Assembly: GCF_014596725.1 (NCBI RefSeq)
Contig: NZ_JACVEG010000006.1
Location: forward strand, 178,049 to 242,048
Source of the DNA: Vibrio sp. Y2-5
GTDB lineage: Bacteria > Pseudomonadota > Gammaproteobacteria > Enterobacterales > Vibrionaceae
Length of the DNA stretch: 64,000 bases
Direction: 5' to 3'
This document shows, in pieces, positions 28,519 through 39,610 of this stretch (positions are counted from its first letter, which is position 1; the number at the start of each line of letters is the position of its first letter). Made by a program: the position numbers and the translations under genes. The notes below the pieces were generated by a model. It saw only the letters and a program-made list of their open reading frames with translations, was not told where the DNA came from and ran no database searches.

Positions 28519-29244
28519 TCATAGACGGAATTGTTCACCGAGATATACCTGCTTAACTTGTTCGTTGTTCAGCACTTCTTGCGGTGTTCCTTCGGCGATG
28601 AGCTGTCCTTGGCTTACAATATAAGCCTTTTCACATACATCAAGTGTTTCTCGAACGTTGTGGTCAGTGATCAGGACACCCAGCCCTCGATCTCTTAAGT
28701 GTTCAATGATTTTTTTAATGTCGATAACAGAAATAGGGTCAACACCGGCGAAAGGTTCATCCAGCAAAATGAATTGTGGATTCGCTGCCAAAGCACGGGC
28801 AATTTCAACACGACGGCGTTCACCACCAGACAGTGCCATACCAGCGCTGCTTCGGATATGCTGGATATGGAATTCGTCGAGCAGATCTTCAAGTTTGTCT
28901 TGACGCTCTTCTCGGCTCAATTCTTCACGTGTTTGTAATACGGCCATGATGTTATCTTCCACTGACAGTTTGCGGAAGATGGACGCTTCTTGTGGCAAAT
29001 AGCCAATACCCATACGGGAGCGACTGTGCATTGGCAAAATACTGATGTCTTTATCATCAATACTGATGGTACCTTCGTCACGCGCTACCAAGCCGACAAT
29101 CATGTAGAAAGAGGTGGTTTTACCCGCACCGTTTGGTCCAAGTAACCCAACAATTTGGCCTGATTCTACTTCTAGGCTTACGTCAGAAACGACTTTTCGT
29201 TTTTTGTAGCTTTTCGCTAAATGTTCTGCTTTTAGGATCGCCAT
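28519..29244 (-). CDS. lptB: LPS export ABC transporter ATP-binding protein LptB
   Basis: 241 residues. Walker A (GPNGAGKTT) at 36-44, signature [15 protein letters not shown], and Walker B ([12 protein letters not shown]). It powers extraction of LPS from the inner membrane together with LptF and LptG, which are encoded at 55.5-57.7 kb in this same window. It begins two bases after lptA. Confidence 0.97.
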   Translation of the reverse strand: MAILKAEHLAKSYKKRKVVSDVSLEVESGQIVGLLGPNGAGKTTSFYMIVGLVARDEGTISIDDKDISILPMHSRSRMGIGYLPQEASIFRKLSVEDNIMAVLQTREELSREERQDKLEDLLDEFHIQHIRSSAGMALSGGERRRVEIARALAANPQFILLDEPFAGVDPISVIDIKKIIEHLRDRGLGVLITDHNVRETLDVCEKAYIVSQGQLIAEGTPQEVLNNEQVKQVYLGEQFRL

Positions 29245-29246
29245 AG

Positions 29247-29744
29247 TTATTCTTTTGGTGCCGCTTGTGGCTGAAGAACAGTGGATACTCGACCACCGCC
29301 ATTGCCGTCAGCAATAAGTTTTTGCGATGAAATTTGGTAGCGAATTTTGTTACCACGAATTTCACTGTCGTCTTGGGACAGCAGCGCTTTATCTACCATG
29401 GTCAACTCATCGGCAGCCATTTTGTAATACAGTTCTTTTGCTTCACCGTACAGCGTTTTGCCATCGTCGGTCAGCTGAGAAAAAGTAGCTACATCACCAT
29501 AGCCTTCTATTTCTTCAATCTGTCCGGTTTTTGCATCACGAATGACGATCAACTTATCAGCGTTGATATTTATGCTGCCCTGTTTCAGCTTTACATCACC
29601 AAGGAAAGTAACTCGGTTACTTTTCATATCTAACTGTTGGCTGTCAGAGTCAATGTACACAGGTTGCTGGCTATCGGTCGATAGAGCCAGAGCCTGACCA
29701 GAAGTCAGTAAGCAAGCAATAAGACTAAGGTGTGAGAGTTTCAT
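29247..29744 (-). CDS. lptA: Periplasmic LPS-bridge protein LptA
   Basis: 165 residues from the ATG at 29744 with AAGGTAG upstream. A signal peptide ends near residue 20 (GQALA). The OstA/LptA jelly-roll follows ([26 protein letters not shown]). It forms the periplasmic bridge that carries LPS from LptC to the outer membrane. The start lies 20 bases inside lptC. Confidence 0.95.
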   Translation of the reverse strand: MKLSHLSLIACLLTSGQALALSTDSQQPVYIDSDSQQLDMKSNRVTFLGDVKLKQGSININADKLIVIRDAKTGQIEEIEGYGDVATFSQLTDDGKTLYGEAKELYYKMAADELTMVDKALLSQDDSEIRGNKIRYQISSQKLIADGNGGGRVSTVLQPQAAPKE

Positions 29745-30288
29745 ATCTACCTTGTACATGGTTATAAAGAACAGCCGAATGGTCACCAAAGTTACCTTTC
29801 ATCGCCTGTCCATTTGTTTCAAATTGCGGGCCGTTTAAATCTACGGGATTATCAGCCCAAAAATCACGGTTCTTTAGATGAATGCTCATTCTTGTGGTCG
29901 TGAGCTTATCAAAACCAGAATCGTCGAGTAAATTCTTCACAATAACATCATCATACAGCGTTAAGACGTTATCTTTAGCTAAAATACCGCGCTTTGCTGT
30001 GATCTCCCACTCTTGATTGGTTCCTTCGCGATAGATTTTTAATATCGGAGTATCAAAAATGGTATTGCCACTCTTGGCATAGTGATCCAAATGTGTAGAC
30101 GTGATCACATAACTTCTCACGCCACTCTCGTTGTAAGAGACGTTATCTAAATTGATTCCACTAAACATTGGTAGTTCCATATTCGGAGCTACTTGGAGAT
30201 CAGCGGATTGCTCTTTGTCGAACAGGTAATAAGCAGACCATGAAGCGACAAATAGAAGTATCGTATAAAGAATACGAGACAAACTCAT
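29725..30288 (-). CDS. lptC: LPS export protein LptC
   Basis: 187 residues: one N-terminal membrane helix (about 5-24) and a periplasmic jelly-roll domain. LptC links LptBFG to LptA. It overlaps kdsC by four bases at its start and lptA by 20 bases at its end, so the operon is tightly coupled. Confidence 0.94.
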   Translation of the reverse strand: MSLSRILYTILLFVASWSAYYLFDKEQSADLQVAPNMELPMFSGINLDNVSYNESGVRSYVITSTHLDHYAKSGNTIFDTPILKIYREGTNQEWEITAKRGILAKDNVLTLYDDVIVKNLLDDSGFDKLTTTRMSIHLKNRDFWADNPVDLNGPQFETNGQAMKGNFGDHSAVLYNHVQGRYETLTP

Positions 30289-30842
30289 ATACTTAAGCCT
30301 TTATGAACGTCCAACTCGTTACGTGCTTGCAGAATCAAATCACACACTTCACGTACTGCGCCACGTCCACCATTGATTGTTGTTACATAGTTAGCGCGTT
30401 TGGCAAGCAGTGGATGCCCATCTGCGACACAAACTTTCAGCGCTACTTTTTCCATGACTGGCCAATCGATTAAGTCATCACCAATATAGCCTGTATGTTG
30501 CGGTTCGATAGCTAATTTTTGGCAAATATCGTTGTAGGCTTTCACTTTATCATCTTGGCCTTGATAAATAAGTTTTATACCAAGTGCGTTCATGCGGTTT
30601 TCAACGATTTTAGATTGGCGACCTGTAATGATGGCGACTTCAATCCCCGCATTCATAAGTGATTTTACGCCATAGCCGTCACGGGTGTGGAAGGTCTTCA
30701 ATTCTTCGCCGTCATTTCCCATGTAGACTAATCCATCGGAAAACACACCATCGACATCGCAAATTAGCAGTTTTATCTCTTTTGCGATAGCCAGAATAGA
30801 AGCGTCAACATCGCCATACAGAGTTTCAACCGTCTGAGACAT
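30285..30842 (-). CDS. kdsC: 3-deoxy-D-manno-octulosonate 8-phosphate phosphatase
   Basis: 185 residues of the HAD superfamily. The nucleophile motif LLICDVDGVFSDG places the aspartates at 29 and 31; the GRQSKIVENRMNALGI and GDDLIDWPVM segments are later HAD motifs. It removes phosphate from KDO-8-phosphate, giving KDO for the LPS core. It overlaps kdsD by one base and lptC by four. Confidence 0.96.
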   Translation of the reverse strand: MSQTVETLYGDVDASILAIAKEIKLLICDVDGVFSDGLVYMGNDGEELKTFHTRDGYGVKSLMNAGIEVAIITGRQSKIVENRMNALGIKLIYQGQDDKVKAYNDICQKLAIEPQHTGYIGDDLIDWPVMEKVALKVCVADGHPLLAKRANYVTTINGGRGAVREVCDLILQARNELDVHKGLSI

Positions 30843-31816
30843 TACATCACTCCCGCTTTCAGCAAGTCATGCATGTTTAGTGCACCCACTACTTTACCGT
30901 TTTCTACCAGCATTAAGCCGTTAATGCGTTTTTCCTGCATCAGGTTTAAACCTTCAACAGCCAGCAAGTTTGGTGAAGCGACAGTCGGGTTCTTCGTCAT
31001 CACTTCACTGATGGTCGCAGTATGAATATCAATGCGTTTATCGAGGATTCGACGTAAATCGCCATCCGTAAATATACCGATCAGATGATCGTCTTCATCG
31101 GTTACCGCGGTCATACCTAAGCCTTTCTGGCTGATTTCTAACAGTGCTTCTCTGACTAATGCTGTCGGTTTTACTTTTGGCAGAGCGTCACCGAAATGCA
31201 TGATATCGGCCAGTTTCATGAGAAGTTTACGACCTAAGGCACCACCTGGATGAGAAAGAGCAAAGTCTTCCGCAGTAAATCCGCGAGCTTGCAGTAGTGC
31301 GACAGCTAAAGCATCACCCATCACCAACGTTGCTGTGGTACTTGATGTTGGCGCTAAACCAAGAGGGCAAGCTTCTTTCGGTACCGTGATTTGTAAATGG
31401 ATATCTGACAGTTTTGCCATGTTTGACTGAGGGTTACCAGTCATACTGATAATGCGATTGTTTAAACGTTTCAGTACTGGAAACAAGGAGAGAATTTCAG
31501 CTGACTCTCCAGAGTTTGATATCGCTAAAACGATGTCACCATGTTCGATCATACCCAAATCGCCGTGAGAAGCTTCACCAGGATGAACAAAGAATGCTGA
31601 AGTGCCAGTACTGGCCAGTGTCGCCGCTATTTTTTTACCAATATGGCCGGATTTACCAATACCCATAACCACAACTTTGCCATTTTTGTTGTCCAGCATC
31701 ATTTCACAGGCGCGGACAAAGTCGTCATTGATGTATTGGTCTAGCTGCTGTAATGCTTCGATTTCCGTTGTCAGCACTTGCTGAGCAACACTGCGGTAGT
31801 CAAAGTTATTAGACAT
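30842..31816 (-). CDS. kdsD: D-arabinose-5-phosphate isomerase
   Basis: 324 residues from the ATG at 31816, which has TTGGAG upstream; a TTG at 31828 is a less likely start. An SIS sugar-isomerase domain (VVVMGIGKSGHIGKKIAATLASTGTSAFFVHPGEASHGDLG) is followed by two CBS domains (about 205-320). It makes arabinose-5-phosphate, the first step of KDO synthesis. Confidence 0.95.
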   Translation of the reverse strand: MSNNFDYRSVAQQVLTTEIEALQQLDQYINDDFVRACEMMLDNKNGKVVVMGIGKSGHIGKKIAATLASTGTSAFFVHPGEASHGDLGMIEHGDIVLAISNSGESAEILSLFPVLKRLNNRIISMTGNPQSNMAKLSDIHLQITVPKEACPLGLAPTSSTTATLVMGDALAVALLQARGFTAEDFALSHPGGALGRKLLMKLADIMHFGDALPKVKPTALVREALLEISQKGLGMTAVTDEDDHLIGIFTDGDLRRILDKRIDIHTATISEVMTKNPTVASPNLLAVEGLNLMQEKRINGLMLVENGKVVGALNMHDLLKAGVM

Positions 31817-31828
31817 ATTATGCTCCAA

Positions 31829-32794
31829 TTACGCTGCCATATTCATAAATAGATAAGTTTGGTACGCCAAAAAGGTGATACAAAGAATTGCACCTTCAAT
31901 GCGATTTATGCTGCGAGATTTGCCTAACGCCATCACTACTAGCAGGAGAGAGACGCCAAGCATGACCCAAAAGTCTCGTCCCATCGCGTGTTCACTCAGA
32001 ACGGAAGGGTTCAAAATACCCGGAATCCCCATTACCGCTAAGATATTGAATACGTTTGAACCGACAATATTACCCACCGCCATATCGTCTTCACCTTTAA
32101 GAACGCCGGCTACAGAAGCGGCAAGTTCAGGAAGACTGGTGCCGACGGCGATAATCGTCAAGCCGATCACAAGATCGCTCATTCCAAAATATTTAGCGAT
32201 AATAACAGCATTGTCGACAAGTAAACCCGCCGAGACAGGCAGTAAAATCAAACCAATCGCGATCCACATGGCTGCTTTAGGATTGCTTACGCCATCGGGA
32301 ACTTCAGACTCTTGTTCTTTTAGTAGAGTATCGCCATTTGTCTGTTCGTTACGGCTAATTTTTAGCATTGCGAGGATAAATACACCGAACAGAACGAACA
32401 GCAATACGCCCTCATAAAATCCTAGGTGGTTGTTCCACATGATCGCACCCGCCAACAGAGTAACGGCGATCATCAAAGGAAATTCTCGGCGAAGCACTGG
32501 AGAGCTGATAGCAAGAGGTTTAATCAATGCTGTAATACCCAAAATCAGGGCGATGTTCGCAATGTTGGAACCCAGGACGTTACCCACAGCCGTATCTGTT
32601 TTTCCATCGAGTGCCGCTGTCGCTGAAACCATCATTTCTGGAGCAGAAGAGCCCATGGCCAGAATTGTCATACCGATGACCAGTGGTGAGATTCCGAAGT
32701 TGCGCGCTAAAGCTGCAGAACCGAAGACAAGTTTATCGGCACTCCAAACTAAAATAATTAGACCTACAATTAGAAACGCAACTGCTTCGATCAT
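31829..32794 (-). CDS. yrbG: Calcium/sodium antiporter YrbG
   Basis: 321 residues with about ten membrane helices and two inverted alpha-repeats typical of Na/Ca exchangers: GSSAPEMMVSATAALDG...GNVLGSNIANI and GTSLPELAASVAGVLKG...GNIVGSNVFNI. It heads the kdsD-kdsC-lptCAB-rpoN run and ends 12 bases before the kdsD start. Its physiological ion has been debated. Confidence 0.94.
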   Translation of the reverse strand: MIEAVAFLIVGLIILVWSADKLVFGSAALARNFGISPLVIGMTILAMGSSAPEMMVSATAALDGKTDTAVGNVLGSNIANIALILGITALIKPLAISSPVLRREFPLMIAVTLLAGAIMWNNHLGFYEGVLLFVLFGVFILAMLKISRNEQTNGDTLLKEQESEVPDGVSNPKAAMWIAIGLILLPVSAGLLVDNAVIIAKYFGMSDLVIGLTIIAVGTSLPELAASVAGVLKGEDDMAVGNIVGSNVFNILAVMGIPGILNPSVLSEHAMGRDFWVMLGVSLLLVVMALGKSRSINRIEGAILCITFLAYQTYLFMNMAA

Positions 32795-33122
32795 GGTGAT
32801 TCCTATACTTAATCAGCGACTAAAATGTTTAACCGCCGATTTTGACGCTTTGATAGGGAAAAGGGAAGTCGAAGTTCTAATTTATTGTTCTTCGTCTTGG
32901 GCAAATTTGTATACAAATGTAGAGGTAATGAAAAAATGCGCCTACGCTTGATGTAAAAAGAAAAGATGAGCCATTTATCAATAAATTGACCGATAAAACT
33001 GGAACTAACGTCTGATTTTGGTTTCAATGTACCTGCAATTGAACAGTGCTTTTAATTTAGGATGAATATGCTTATCATGGCCTATCACATGGATGAGAAT
33101 CTTACAGCAGCGAATAGCCAGT
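32795..33122. other. Divergent intergenic region between yrbG and mlaF
   Basis: 328 bp without a gene. It must contain the promoters of both the yrbG-lpt-rpoN run and the mla operon. It is A/T-rich. I see no clear -35/-10 pair or operator that I would defend. Confidence 0.6.
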
Positions 33123-33926
33123 ATGTCTGACACTGACTTAGTCACTATAAAAAATCTAACCTTTTCCCGATCTAACCGAATCATTTTTGATGACATCAGT
33201 CTTCGAGTCCCTAAAGGTAAAATTACCGCCATCATGGGGCCATCAGGAATTGGTAAAACAACGCTTTTAAGACTTATTGGCGGTCAACTGTACCCTGAAA
33301 CGGGGGAAATCTGGTTTGATGGCAGTAATATTCCAACGTTAAGTCGAAATAAATTATATAAAGCGCGTAAGAAAATGAGCATGCTTTTCCAATCTGGTGC
33401 TCTGTTTACTGATCTCAACGTTTTCGACAACGTCGCTTTTCCTATCCGAGAACACACTGATCTCGATGAGTCTTTGATTCGAACCTTAGTGCTTTTGAAG
33501 CTTGAAGCTGTCGGACTTCGGGGCGCTGCTTATTTGATGCCTAGTGAACTTTCCGGCGGTATGGCAAGACGGGCTGCACTGGCTCGCGCTATTGCTCTCG
33601 ATCCTGAACTTATTATGTATGACGAACCTTTTGTTGGTCAGGATCCTATCACTATGGGCGTATTGGTTGAATTGATTCGAAATTTAAACCAAGCACTGGG
33701 TGTGACTTCTGTTGTGGTTTCCCATGATGTACCGGAAGTCATGAGCATTGCAGACTGGGTGTACTTATTGGCCGAAGGTAAAGTGATCGCTCAAGGTACG
33801 CCGCAAGACTTGTACAAAACGGAAGATCCTCGTGTTCAGCAATTCTTAAAAGGTGAAGCGGATGGTCCTGTGCCATTTCGTTATCCTGTTCAACCAATCG
33901 AAAAGGATCTTTTCCATGTTGGCTGA
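33123..33926 (+). CDS. mlaF: Phospholipid ABC transporter ATP-binding protein MlaF
   Basis: 267 residues from the ATG at 33123; a start at 33093 would add ten residues. Walker A (GPSGIGKTT) lies at 39-47, the signature is [15 protein letters not shown], and Walker B is [12 protein letters not shown]. It energises the MlaFEDB complex that, with MlaC and MlaA, keeps phospholipids out of the outer leaflet of the outer membrane. The mlaE start lies 11 bases inside its end. Confidence 0.95.
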   Translation: MSDTDLVTIKNLTFSRSNRIIFDDISLRVPKGKITAIMGPSGIGKTTLLRLIGGQLYPETGEIWFDGSNIPTLSRNKLYKARKKMSMLFQSGALFTDLNVFDNVAFPIREHTDLDESLIRTLVLLKLEAVGLRGAAYLMPSELSGGMARRAALARAIALDPELIMYDEPFVGQDPITMGVLVELIRNLNQALGVTSVVVSHDVPEVMSIADWVYLLAEGKVIAQGTPQDLYKTEDPRVQQFLKGEADGPVPFRYPVQPIEKDLFHVG

Positions 33927-34707
33927 TTTACTACAACGAGTTAGCCAATTAGGGCGCCGCTTTTTTGCCATTTGCGAATCATTTGGCCGAGCAAGTTTAA
34001 TGGTTTCAGGGGCGCTGTTTGGGCGACCACATCCGATCAAAAATTTCCCACTTCTTGTTAAACAGCTCTACAGCATTGGTGTTCAATCTTTAGCGATCAT
34101 TGTCGTATCAGGGCTGTTTATCGGTATGGTTCTCAGTCTGCAAGGCTATGTCATTCTTGTTGATTACGGAGCCGAAACCAGCTTAGGACAAATGGTTGCA
34201 CTTTCATTGTTACGTGAGCTTGGGCCAGTGGTGACCGCACTTTTATTTGCTGGCCGAGCAGGTTCTGCGCTGACGGCTGAAATTGGATTGATGAAAGCCA
34301 CTGAACAAATTTCTAGCTTGGAAATGATGGCAGTTGATCCTCTAAAGCGAGTGATCGCACCAAGATTATGGGCCGGTTTGATTTCAATGCCACTTCTCGC
34401 CATGATTTTTATGGCGGTAGGCATTTGGGGCGGTCAGTTGGTTGGTGTTGATTGGAAAGGTATAGATCACGGTAGCTTCTGGTCCACTATGCAGGCATCG
34501 GTGGAACTGGGTGAAGATATTGGTAACAGTTTGATTAAGTGCGTGGTGTTTGCCATCACCGTTACTTGGATCTCACTGTTTAATGGTTATGACGCGGTTC
34601 CAACTTCGGAAGGGATCAGTCGAGCAACGACAAGAACTGTTGTGCATTCGTCTCTAGCTGTATTAGGGCTAGACTTTGTATTGACTGCATTGATGTTTGG
34701 GAACTAA
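33916..34707 (+). CDS. mlaE: Phospholipid ABC transporter permease MlaE
   Basis: 263 residues from the ATG at 33916. An N-terminal amphipathic segment and about five membrane helices; the MlaE/permease signature [27 protein letters not shown] is clear. It is the membrane part of the Mla complex. It overlaps mlaF and is followed two bases later by mlaD. Confidence 0.95.
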   Translation: MLADLLQRVSQLGRRFFAICESFGRASLMVSGALFGRPHPIKNFPLLVKQLYSIGVQSLAIIVVSGLFIGMVLSLQGYVILVDYGAETSLGQMVALSLLRELGPVVTALLFAGRAGSALTAEIGLMKATEQISSLEMMAVDPLKRVIAPRLWAGLISMPLLAMIFMAVGIWGGQLVGVDWKGIDHGSFWSTMQASVELGEDIGNSLIKCVVFAITVTWISLFNGYDAVPTSEGISRATTRTVVHSSLAVLGLDFVLTALMFGN

Positions 34708-34709
34708 TC

Positions 34710-35201
34710 ATGCAACAAACACGTAAACTAGAATTTTGGGTAGGCAGTTTTGTGCTAGCGGGGATTTGCGCAATTCTGGTAATGATTTTTCAAGTCGCTG
34801 ACGTGAAAGGTCTCGGTTCAAACGATACTTACTCACTCCGAGCAGAGTTTGACAACATTGGTAGCTTAAAAGTACGAGCGCCAGTCAAAGTGGGTGGCGT
34901 TGTGGTGGGACGAGTCTCATCCATCGTGTTGAACAAGAGTAGCTTACTTCCAGTAGTGACTATGGCTATTGATAGTCAATACAATCAGTTTCCTGACAAT
35001 TCGAGCTTACACATTTTGACTGCGGGATTGATCGGCGAACAGTACATCAGCCTCATTCCAGGCTTTATATTTGAAGATGAAGAGATGTTGAAAGATGGCG
35101 ATCTGATTGAAGATACGAAATCAGCACTCATTTTAGAAGATTTGATTGGTCAGGTGCTGTATAGCGTCGGCGGTTCAGAAAGTAAGGCGAGCAAGGAGTA
35201 A
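34710..35201 (+). CDS. mlaD: Mla MCE-domain lipid-binding protein MlaD
   Basis: 163 residues: one membrane helix (about 9-28), then a single MCE domain (about 40-118: AEFDNIGSLKVRAPVKVGGVVVGRV). MlaD forms the hexameric ring on top of MlaFE through which phospholipid passes. Normal length, and starts two bases after mlaE. Confidence 0.95.
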   Translation: MQQTRKLEFWVGSFVLAGICAILVMIFQVADVKGLGSNDTYSLRAEFDNIGSLKVRAPVKVGGVVVGRVSSIVLNKSSLLPVVTMAIDSQYNQFPDNSSLHILTAGLIGEQYISLIPGFIFEDEEMLKDGDLIEDTKSALILEDLIGQVLYSVGGSESKASKE

Positions 35202-35203
35202 AC

Positions 35204-35842
35204 ATGTTGAAACGTTATGTCACTACATTGTTGGTAGTACTCTTTTCGTGGACAGTGAACGCCCAAGAAATTGACCGCACCGACCCTTATAAAATGATGA
35301 AGCAAGTTGCTGAGCAATCATTTAAACGTTTGAAAGCAGAGCAACCAAAGATTCAAGAAAATCCAGATTACTTAAAAGAGATCGTTGAAGAAGAGCTGAT
35401 GCCTTACATTAACGAGCAATATGCGGCACTAAAACTTCTTGGTTCAAATTTGAAAGGTGCGAAAAGAGAGGATGTGGGTGAGTTTATTTCAGCATTCAGA
35501 GCTTATTTAGTCACAAACTACGCGCAGGTTTTGACTCAGTATACCAACCAAGAAATCGAGTTTGGCCCAGAGCCACAGCTTGAAGATGGCCGCCGAATTT
35601 CAAGTATTAAGGTGGATATTATTGATGCTCCGCGTCCAAACATTAAGCTGGAATTTAAGTTACGCAAAGAAAAATCCGGTGATTGGAAGGCATTCGACAT
35701 GATAGCTGAAGGCATCAGTTTCCTGACGAGCAAACAATCTGAATGGAATGGAAAAATCCGCCAAGAAGGTATCCTGGCTGTTGCAAAAGAATTGCAAGAA
35801 TTGTCGACACAACCGATTCGTTTTGAGAGCAAAACCCAATGA
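35204..35842 (+). CDS. mlaC: Periplasmic phospholipid-binding protein MlaC
   Basis: 212 residues. Signal peptide about 1-20 (ending VNA). The MlaC domain follows, with the helical LKEIVEEELMPYINEQYAALKLLG region. It shuttles phospholipids across the periplasm between MlaA and MlaD. The mlaB ATG overlaps its stop. Confidence 0.94.
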   Translation: MLKRYVTTLLVVLFSWTVNAQEIDRTDPYKMMKQVAEQSFKRLKAEQPKIQENPDYLKEIVEEELMPYINEQYAALKLLGSNLKGAKREDVGEFISAFRAYLVTNYAQVLTQYTNQEIEFGPEPQLEDGRRISSIKVDIIDAPRPNIKLEFKLRKEKSGDWKAFDMIAEGISFLTSKQSEWNGKIRQEGILAVAKELQELSTQPIRFESKTQ

Positions 35843-36168
35843 TGCATCCGCAATGGCAGGTGGTTAATTCAGAAATAGCGAAGCTGACCGGAGCGCTGGA
35901 TCGTGATAAGGTGCCGCTCTTATGGCAAGCATTGCAGCAATGGCAGCCAGAATCTGAGCAGTTTGAAGTCTCTTTACAGAATGTCGAACGTATTGATTCT
36001 GCTGGTATGGTGATGTTGATTCACCTAATAGAGCATGCAAAAAAACGAAATTGCCATATAATGCTCAGCTTTGTGCCAGAAGAGCTGGGCACACTATTTC
36101 AGTTGAGCAATATTGAAGAGTTGATGTCTCAACATATACAAATTTCCAACGGGGTGAATTGTGGATAG
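35839..36168 (+). CDS. mlaB: STAS-domain protein MlaB
   Basis: 109 residues with a STAS fold: [29 protein letters not shown] contains the DSAG segment typical of the family. MlaB binds MlaF and is needed for activity of the transporter. It overlaps mlaC by four bases and ibaG by eight. Confidence 0.9.
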   Translation: MMHPQWQVVNSEIAKLTGALDRDKVPLLWQALQQWQPESEQFEVSLQNVERIDSAGMVMLIHLIEHAKKRNCHIMLSFVPEELGTLFQLSNIEELMSQHIQISNGVNCG

Positions 36169-36415
36169 CACACAACTTAAAGAAATCTTAGATCAAGCAC
36201 TCAACCTTCAAGAGATCCATTGTAAAGGTGAAGGCAGCCACTACGAAGTTATCGCTGTGGATGAATGCTTTGAATCAATGAGCCGTGTGAAGAAACAACA
36301 GCTAATATACGGTCCATTAATGGAATATATTAAGCGCAACGATGTTCATGCCGTTTCTATTAAAGCGTTCACGCCTGAAGAGTGGGCTCGCGATAAAAAA
36401 TTGATGTCACTTTAA
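36161..36415 (+). CDS. ibaG: BolA-family protein IbaG
   Basis: 84 residues. GTG start, overlapping the mlaB end. The BolA fold is recognisable from the [31 protein letters not shown] region, with a conserved cysteine and histidine. BolA proteins pair with monothiol glutaredoxins in iron-sulfur handling. Location between mlaB and murA is standard. Confidence 0.93.
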   Translation: MDSTQLKEILDQALNLQEIHCKGEGSHYEVIAVDECFESMSRVKKQQLIYGPLMEYIKRNDVHAVSIKAFTPEEWARDKKLMSL

Positions 36416-36424
36416 GGTTAGTGA

Positions 36425-37690
<1,266 letters not shown>

Positions 37691-37709
37691 TTTTCATTTT
37701 GGTATATCG

Positions 37710-37738
37710 GCCGAAGTCTGTTGATTTCGGCTTTTTAT
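37710..37738 (+). terminator. Intrinsic terminator of murA
   Basis: GCCGAA and TTCGGC form the stem around a 10-base loop, followed by TTTTTATTTT, 20 bases past the murA stop. Confidence 0.85.
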
Positions 37739-37799
37739 TTTGACCTGAGCTTTGATTTTTGTTCGAACTTGGGTTGTAAAGCTCCTTTGGAGAAAACAG

Positions 37800-38528
37800 A
37801 TGATTGCATTATTTCGTATCATTGCTGTCGCTATTTTTGCTGTAGTGATGTTTGTATTCGGATGTGGTTACTGCTTATTAAGCCCGCGTAACCCGAAGCA
37901 TGTATTCACTTTTGGCCGCATGTTTGCAGCGATGTCGAAAGTGTTTGGTATTAAGCTGGAACTTCGTATTCCAGAAGATGCTTACAAGCGTGGACAGGCG
38001 ATTTACATCGCGAACCACCAAAACAACTGGGATCTTTTCACTGTTTCAGCTGCGGTGACACCGAAAGTGGTTACCGTGGGTAAGAAAAGCCTCGCGTGGA
38101 TGCCACTGTTCGGCCAACTGTACTGGTTGACGGGTAATATTCTGATTGACCGAGCAAACAAAACAAAAGCGAAAGGTACAATCAACCAAGTGGTTGATAG
38201 CATTAAAAACAGTGACGTATCAGTGTGGATGTTCCCTGAAGGTACTCGTTCTCGCGGTCGTGGCTTATTACCATTTAAAACTGGCGCGTTCCATGCGGCA
38301 ATGGGCGCTCAAGTTCCTGTGATTCCTATCGTTTGTAGTTCAACCCATAAACTACGTTTAAATCGTTGGGATAACGGCCACGTGATTGTTGAAATGCTGC
38401 CACCTGTGACTGTCGAAGAATACAAAGACAAGTCAGTTCGTGCACTTTCAAATCAGTGTCATGAAGCGATGAAAGTGAAGCTGGAAGAGCTTGATAAAGA
38501 AATCGCTCAGCGTAACGCGAGAAAATAG
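37800..38528 (+). CDS. plsC: 1-acyl-sn-glycerol-3-phosphate acyltransferase
   Basis: 242 residues from the ATG at 37800 with TTGGAG upstream. One N-terminal membrane helix (about 5-25), the catalytic NHQNNWD motif (H73, D78) and the substrate motif FPEGTRSRGRG. It makes phosphatidic acid from lysophosphatidic acid. It stands alone between two terminators. Confidence 0.94.
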   Translation: MIALFRIIAVAIFAVVMFVFGCGYCLLSPRNPKHVFTFGRMFAAMSKVFGIKLELRIPEDAYKRGQAIYIANHQNNWDLFTVSAAVTPKVVTVGKKSLAWMPLFGQLYWLTGNILIDRANKTKAKGTINQVVDSIKNSDVSVWMFPEGTRSRGRGLLPFKTGAFHAAMGAQVPVIPIVCSSTHKLRLNRWDNGHVIVEMLPPVTVEEYKDKSVRALSNQCHEAMKVKLEELDKEIAQRNARK

Positions 38529-38546
38529 CGTTTATTAATGATGAGT

Positions 38547-38575
38547 AAAAAAGGGTTGCCTAGGCAACCCTTTTT
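38547..38575. terminator. Bidirectional terminator between plsC and ridA
   Basis: A perfect palindrome AAAAAGGGTTGCC/GGCAACCCTTTTT with a minimal loop, flanked by A- and T-runs. Confidence 0.9.
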
Positions 38576-38623
38576 GTTTGTTCAATCACACCCTATAGCG
38601 CGGTGTTGATTGCTCAAATAAAA

Positions 38624-39013
38624 TTATTTACGAACGGCAATCGCTTCGATTTCGATACCTACATCTTTTGGTAGGCGAGCCACTTCCACACATGAACGAG
38701 CAGGGTAGTGAGCGACGTTGTGCTCGTCAAAGAATTTACCGTAAACTTCGTTCACTGTGCCAAAGTCGTTTAGGTCTTTTACGAATACAGTCATTTTTAC
38801 GATATCGCCAACTGTTAAGCCAGAAGCTTCAACCACAGCTTTTACGTTGTCTAGAGATTGACGCGCTTGGACTGCGATATCGTCAGAAACTTCACCCGTT
38901 ACTGGGTTAACTGGGATTTGGCCAGAAGTTAAAACCATATTGCCAAGGTCAACACCTTGAATGTATGGACCAATTGCCGCTGGAGCAGATTCTGTGTGCA
39001 AAACTTTTGTCAT
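38624..39013 (-). CDS. ridA: Enamine/imine deaminase RidA
   Basis: 129 residues from the ATG at 39013. The YjgF/RidA pattern is clear: SAPAAIGPYIQGVDLGNMVLTSGQIPVNPVTGE, then the arginine of ARSCVEVARLPKDVGIEIEAIA that holds the substrate carboxylate. It hydrolyses reactive 2-aminoacrylate and related imines formed by PLP enzymes. It lies downstream of pyrI on the same strand, as in many gammaproteobacteria. Confidence 0.95.
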   Translation of the reverse strand: MTKVLHTESAPAAIGPYIQGVDLGNMVLTSGQIPVNPVTGEVSDDIAVQARQSLDNVKAVVEASGLTVGDIVKMTVFVKDLNDFGTVNEVYGKFFDEHNVAHYPARSCVEVARLPKDVGIEIEAIAVRK

Positions 39014-39099
39014 GGTTCTTATTCCATTGATTATTCGAATTAAAAAGGTCTGTCTACTTGCGGTGTGAACATCACCCAAATAACAGACCCTAGCAGTTT

Positions 39100-39125
39100 G
39101 CCTTTTATACCTTGATAGGTAAAGG
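39100..39125 (-). terminator. Hairpin after pyrI
   Basis: GCCTTT-TACC and GGTA-AAGGC arms form an imperfect stem six bases beyond the pyrI stop. No T-run follows, so it may be a weak terminator or a processing structure between pyrI and ridA. Confidence 0.35.
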
Positions 39126-39130
39126 CTTGA

Positions 39131-39598
39131 TTAACCTTCGCGCTCAGTCACGATTTCGCGGGAGAACACTTTCTCACAGTACTTACACTTCAGGCGAATA
39201 TCGTTATTTTTTTCAACAATACTGAAGCTGCTTTCTACCGGTTCGTTGTGAGAAATACAGTTGCTGTTTGGACAGGCAAACACGCTGTTGATTTTCTCAG
39301 GTAGTTCCAGAGCAAGCTTTTTCACCACTTGGTAGTTTTCGATTTGGTTTACCGTTGCGTGTGGAGCGTAAAGCGCAAGTTTGTTCGCTTGTTCTTCGTT
39401 GATGAACACGTTTTCAATCTTTAGCAGATCTTTATGCCCAAGAGCAGACGATGGCAAATTTAAACCAATAGTTACTCGTTGCTGGGTATTGTGCATATCA
39501 AACAGTTTGAGAACTTTGATGCCCACTTGTGCCGGAATATGGTCAATCACTGTGCCGTTTTTGATGGCTTCGACTTGTAGTTTGGTTTCTTTACTCAT
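39131..39598 (-). CDS. pyrI: Aspartate carbamoyltransferase regulatory chain
   Basis: 155 residues. The C-terminal zinc site has its four cysteines at 109, 114, 138 and 141. The N-terminal domain binds the allosteric effectors ATP and CTP. It joins PyrB in the dodecameric enzyme that commits carbamoyl phosphate to pyrimidine synthesis. It starts 12 bases after the pyrB stop. Confidence 0.96.
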   Translation of the reverse strand: MSKETKLQVEAIKNGTVIDHIPAQVGIKVLKLFDMHNTQQRVTIGLNLPSSALGHKDLLKIENVFINEEQANKLALYAPHATVNQIENYQVVKKLALELPEKINSVFACPNSNCISHNEPVESSFSIVEKNNDIRLKCKYCEKVFSREIVTEREG

Positions 39599-39610
39599 GA
39601 CAGACTCCGA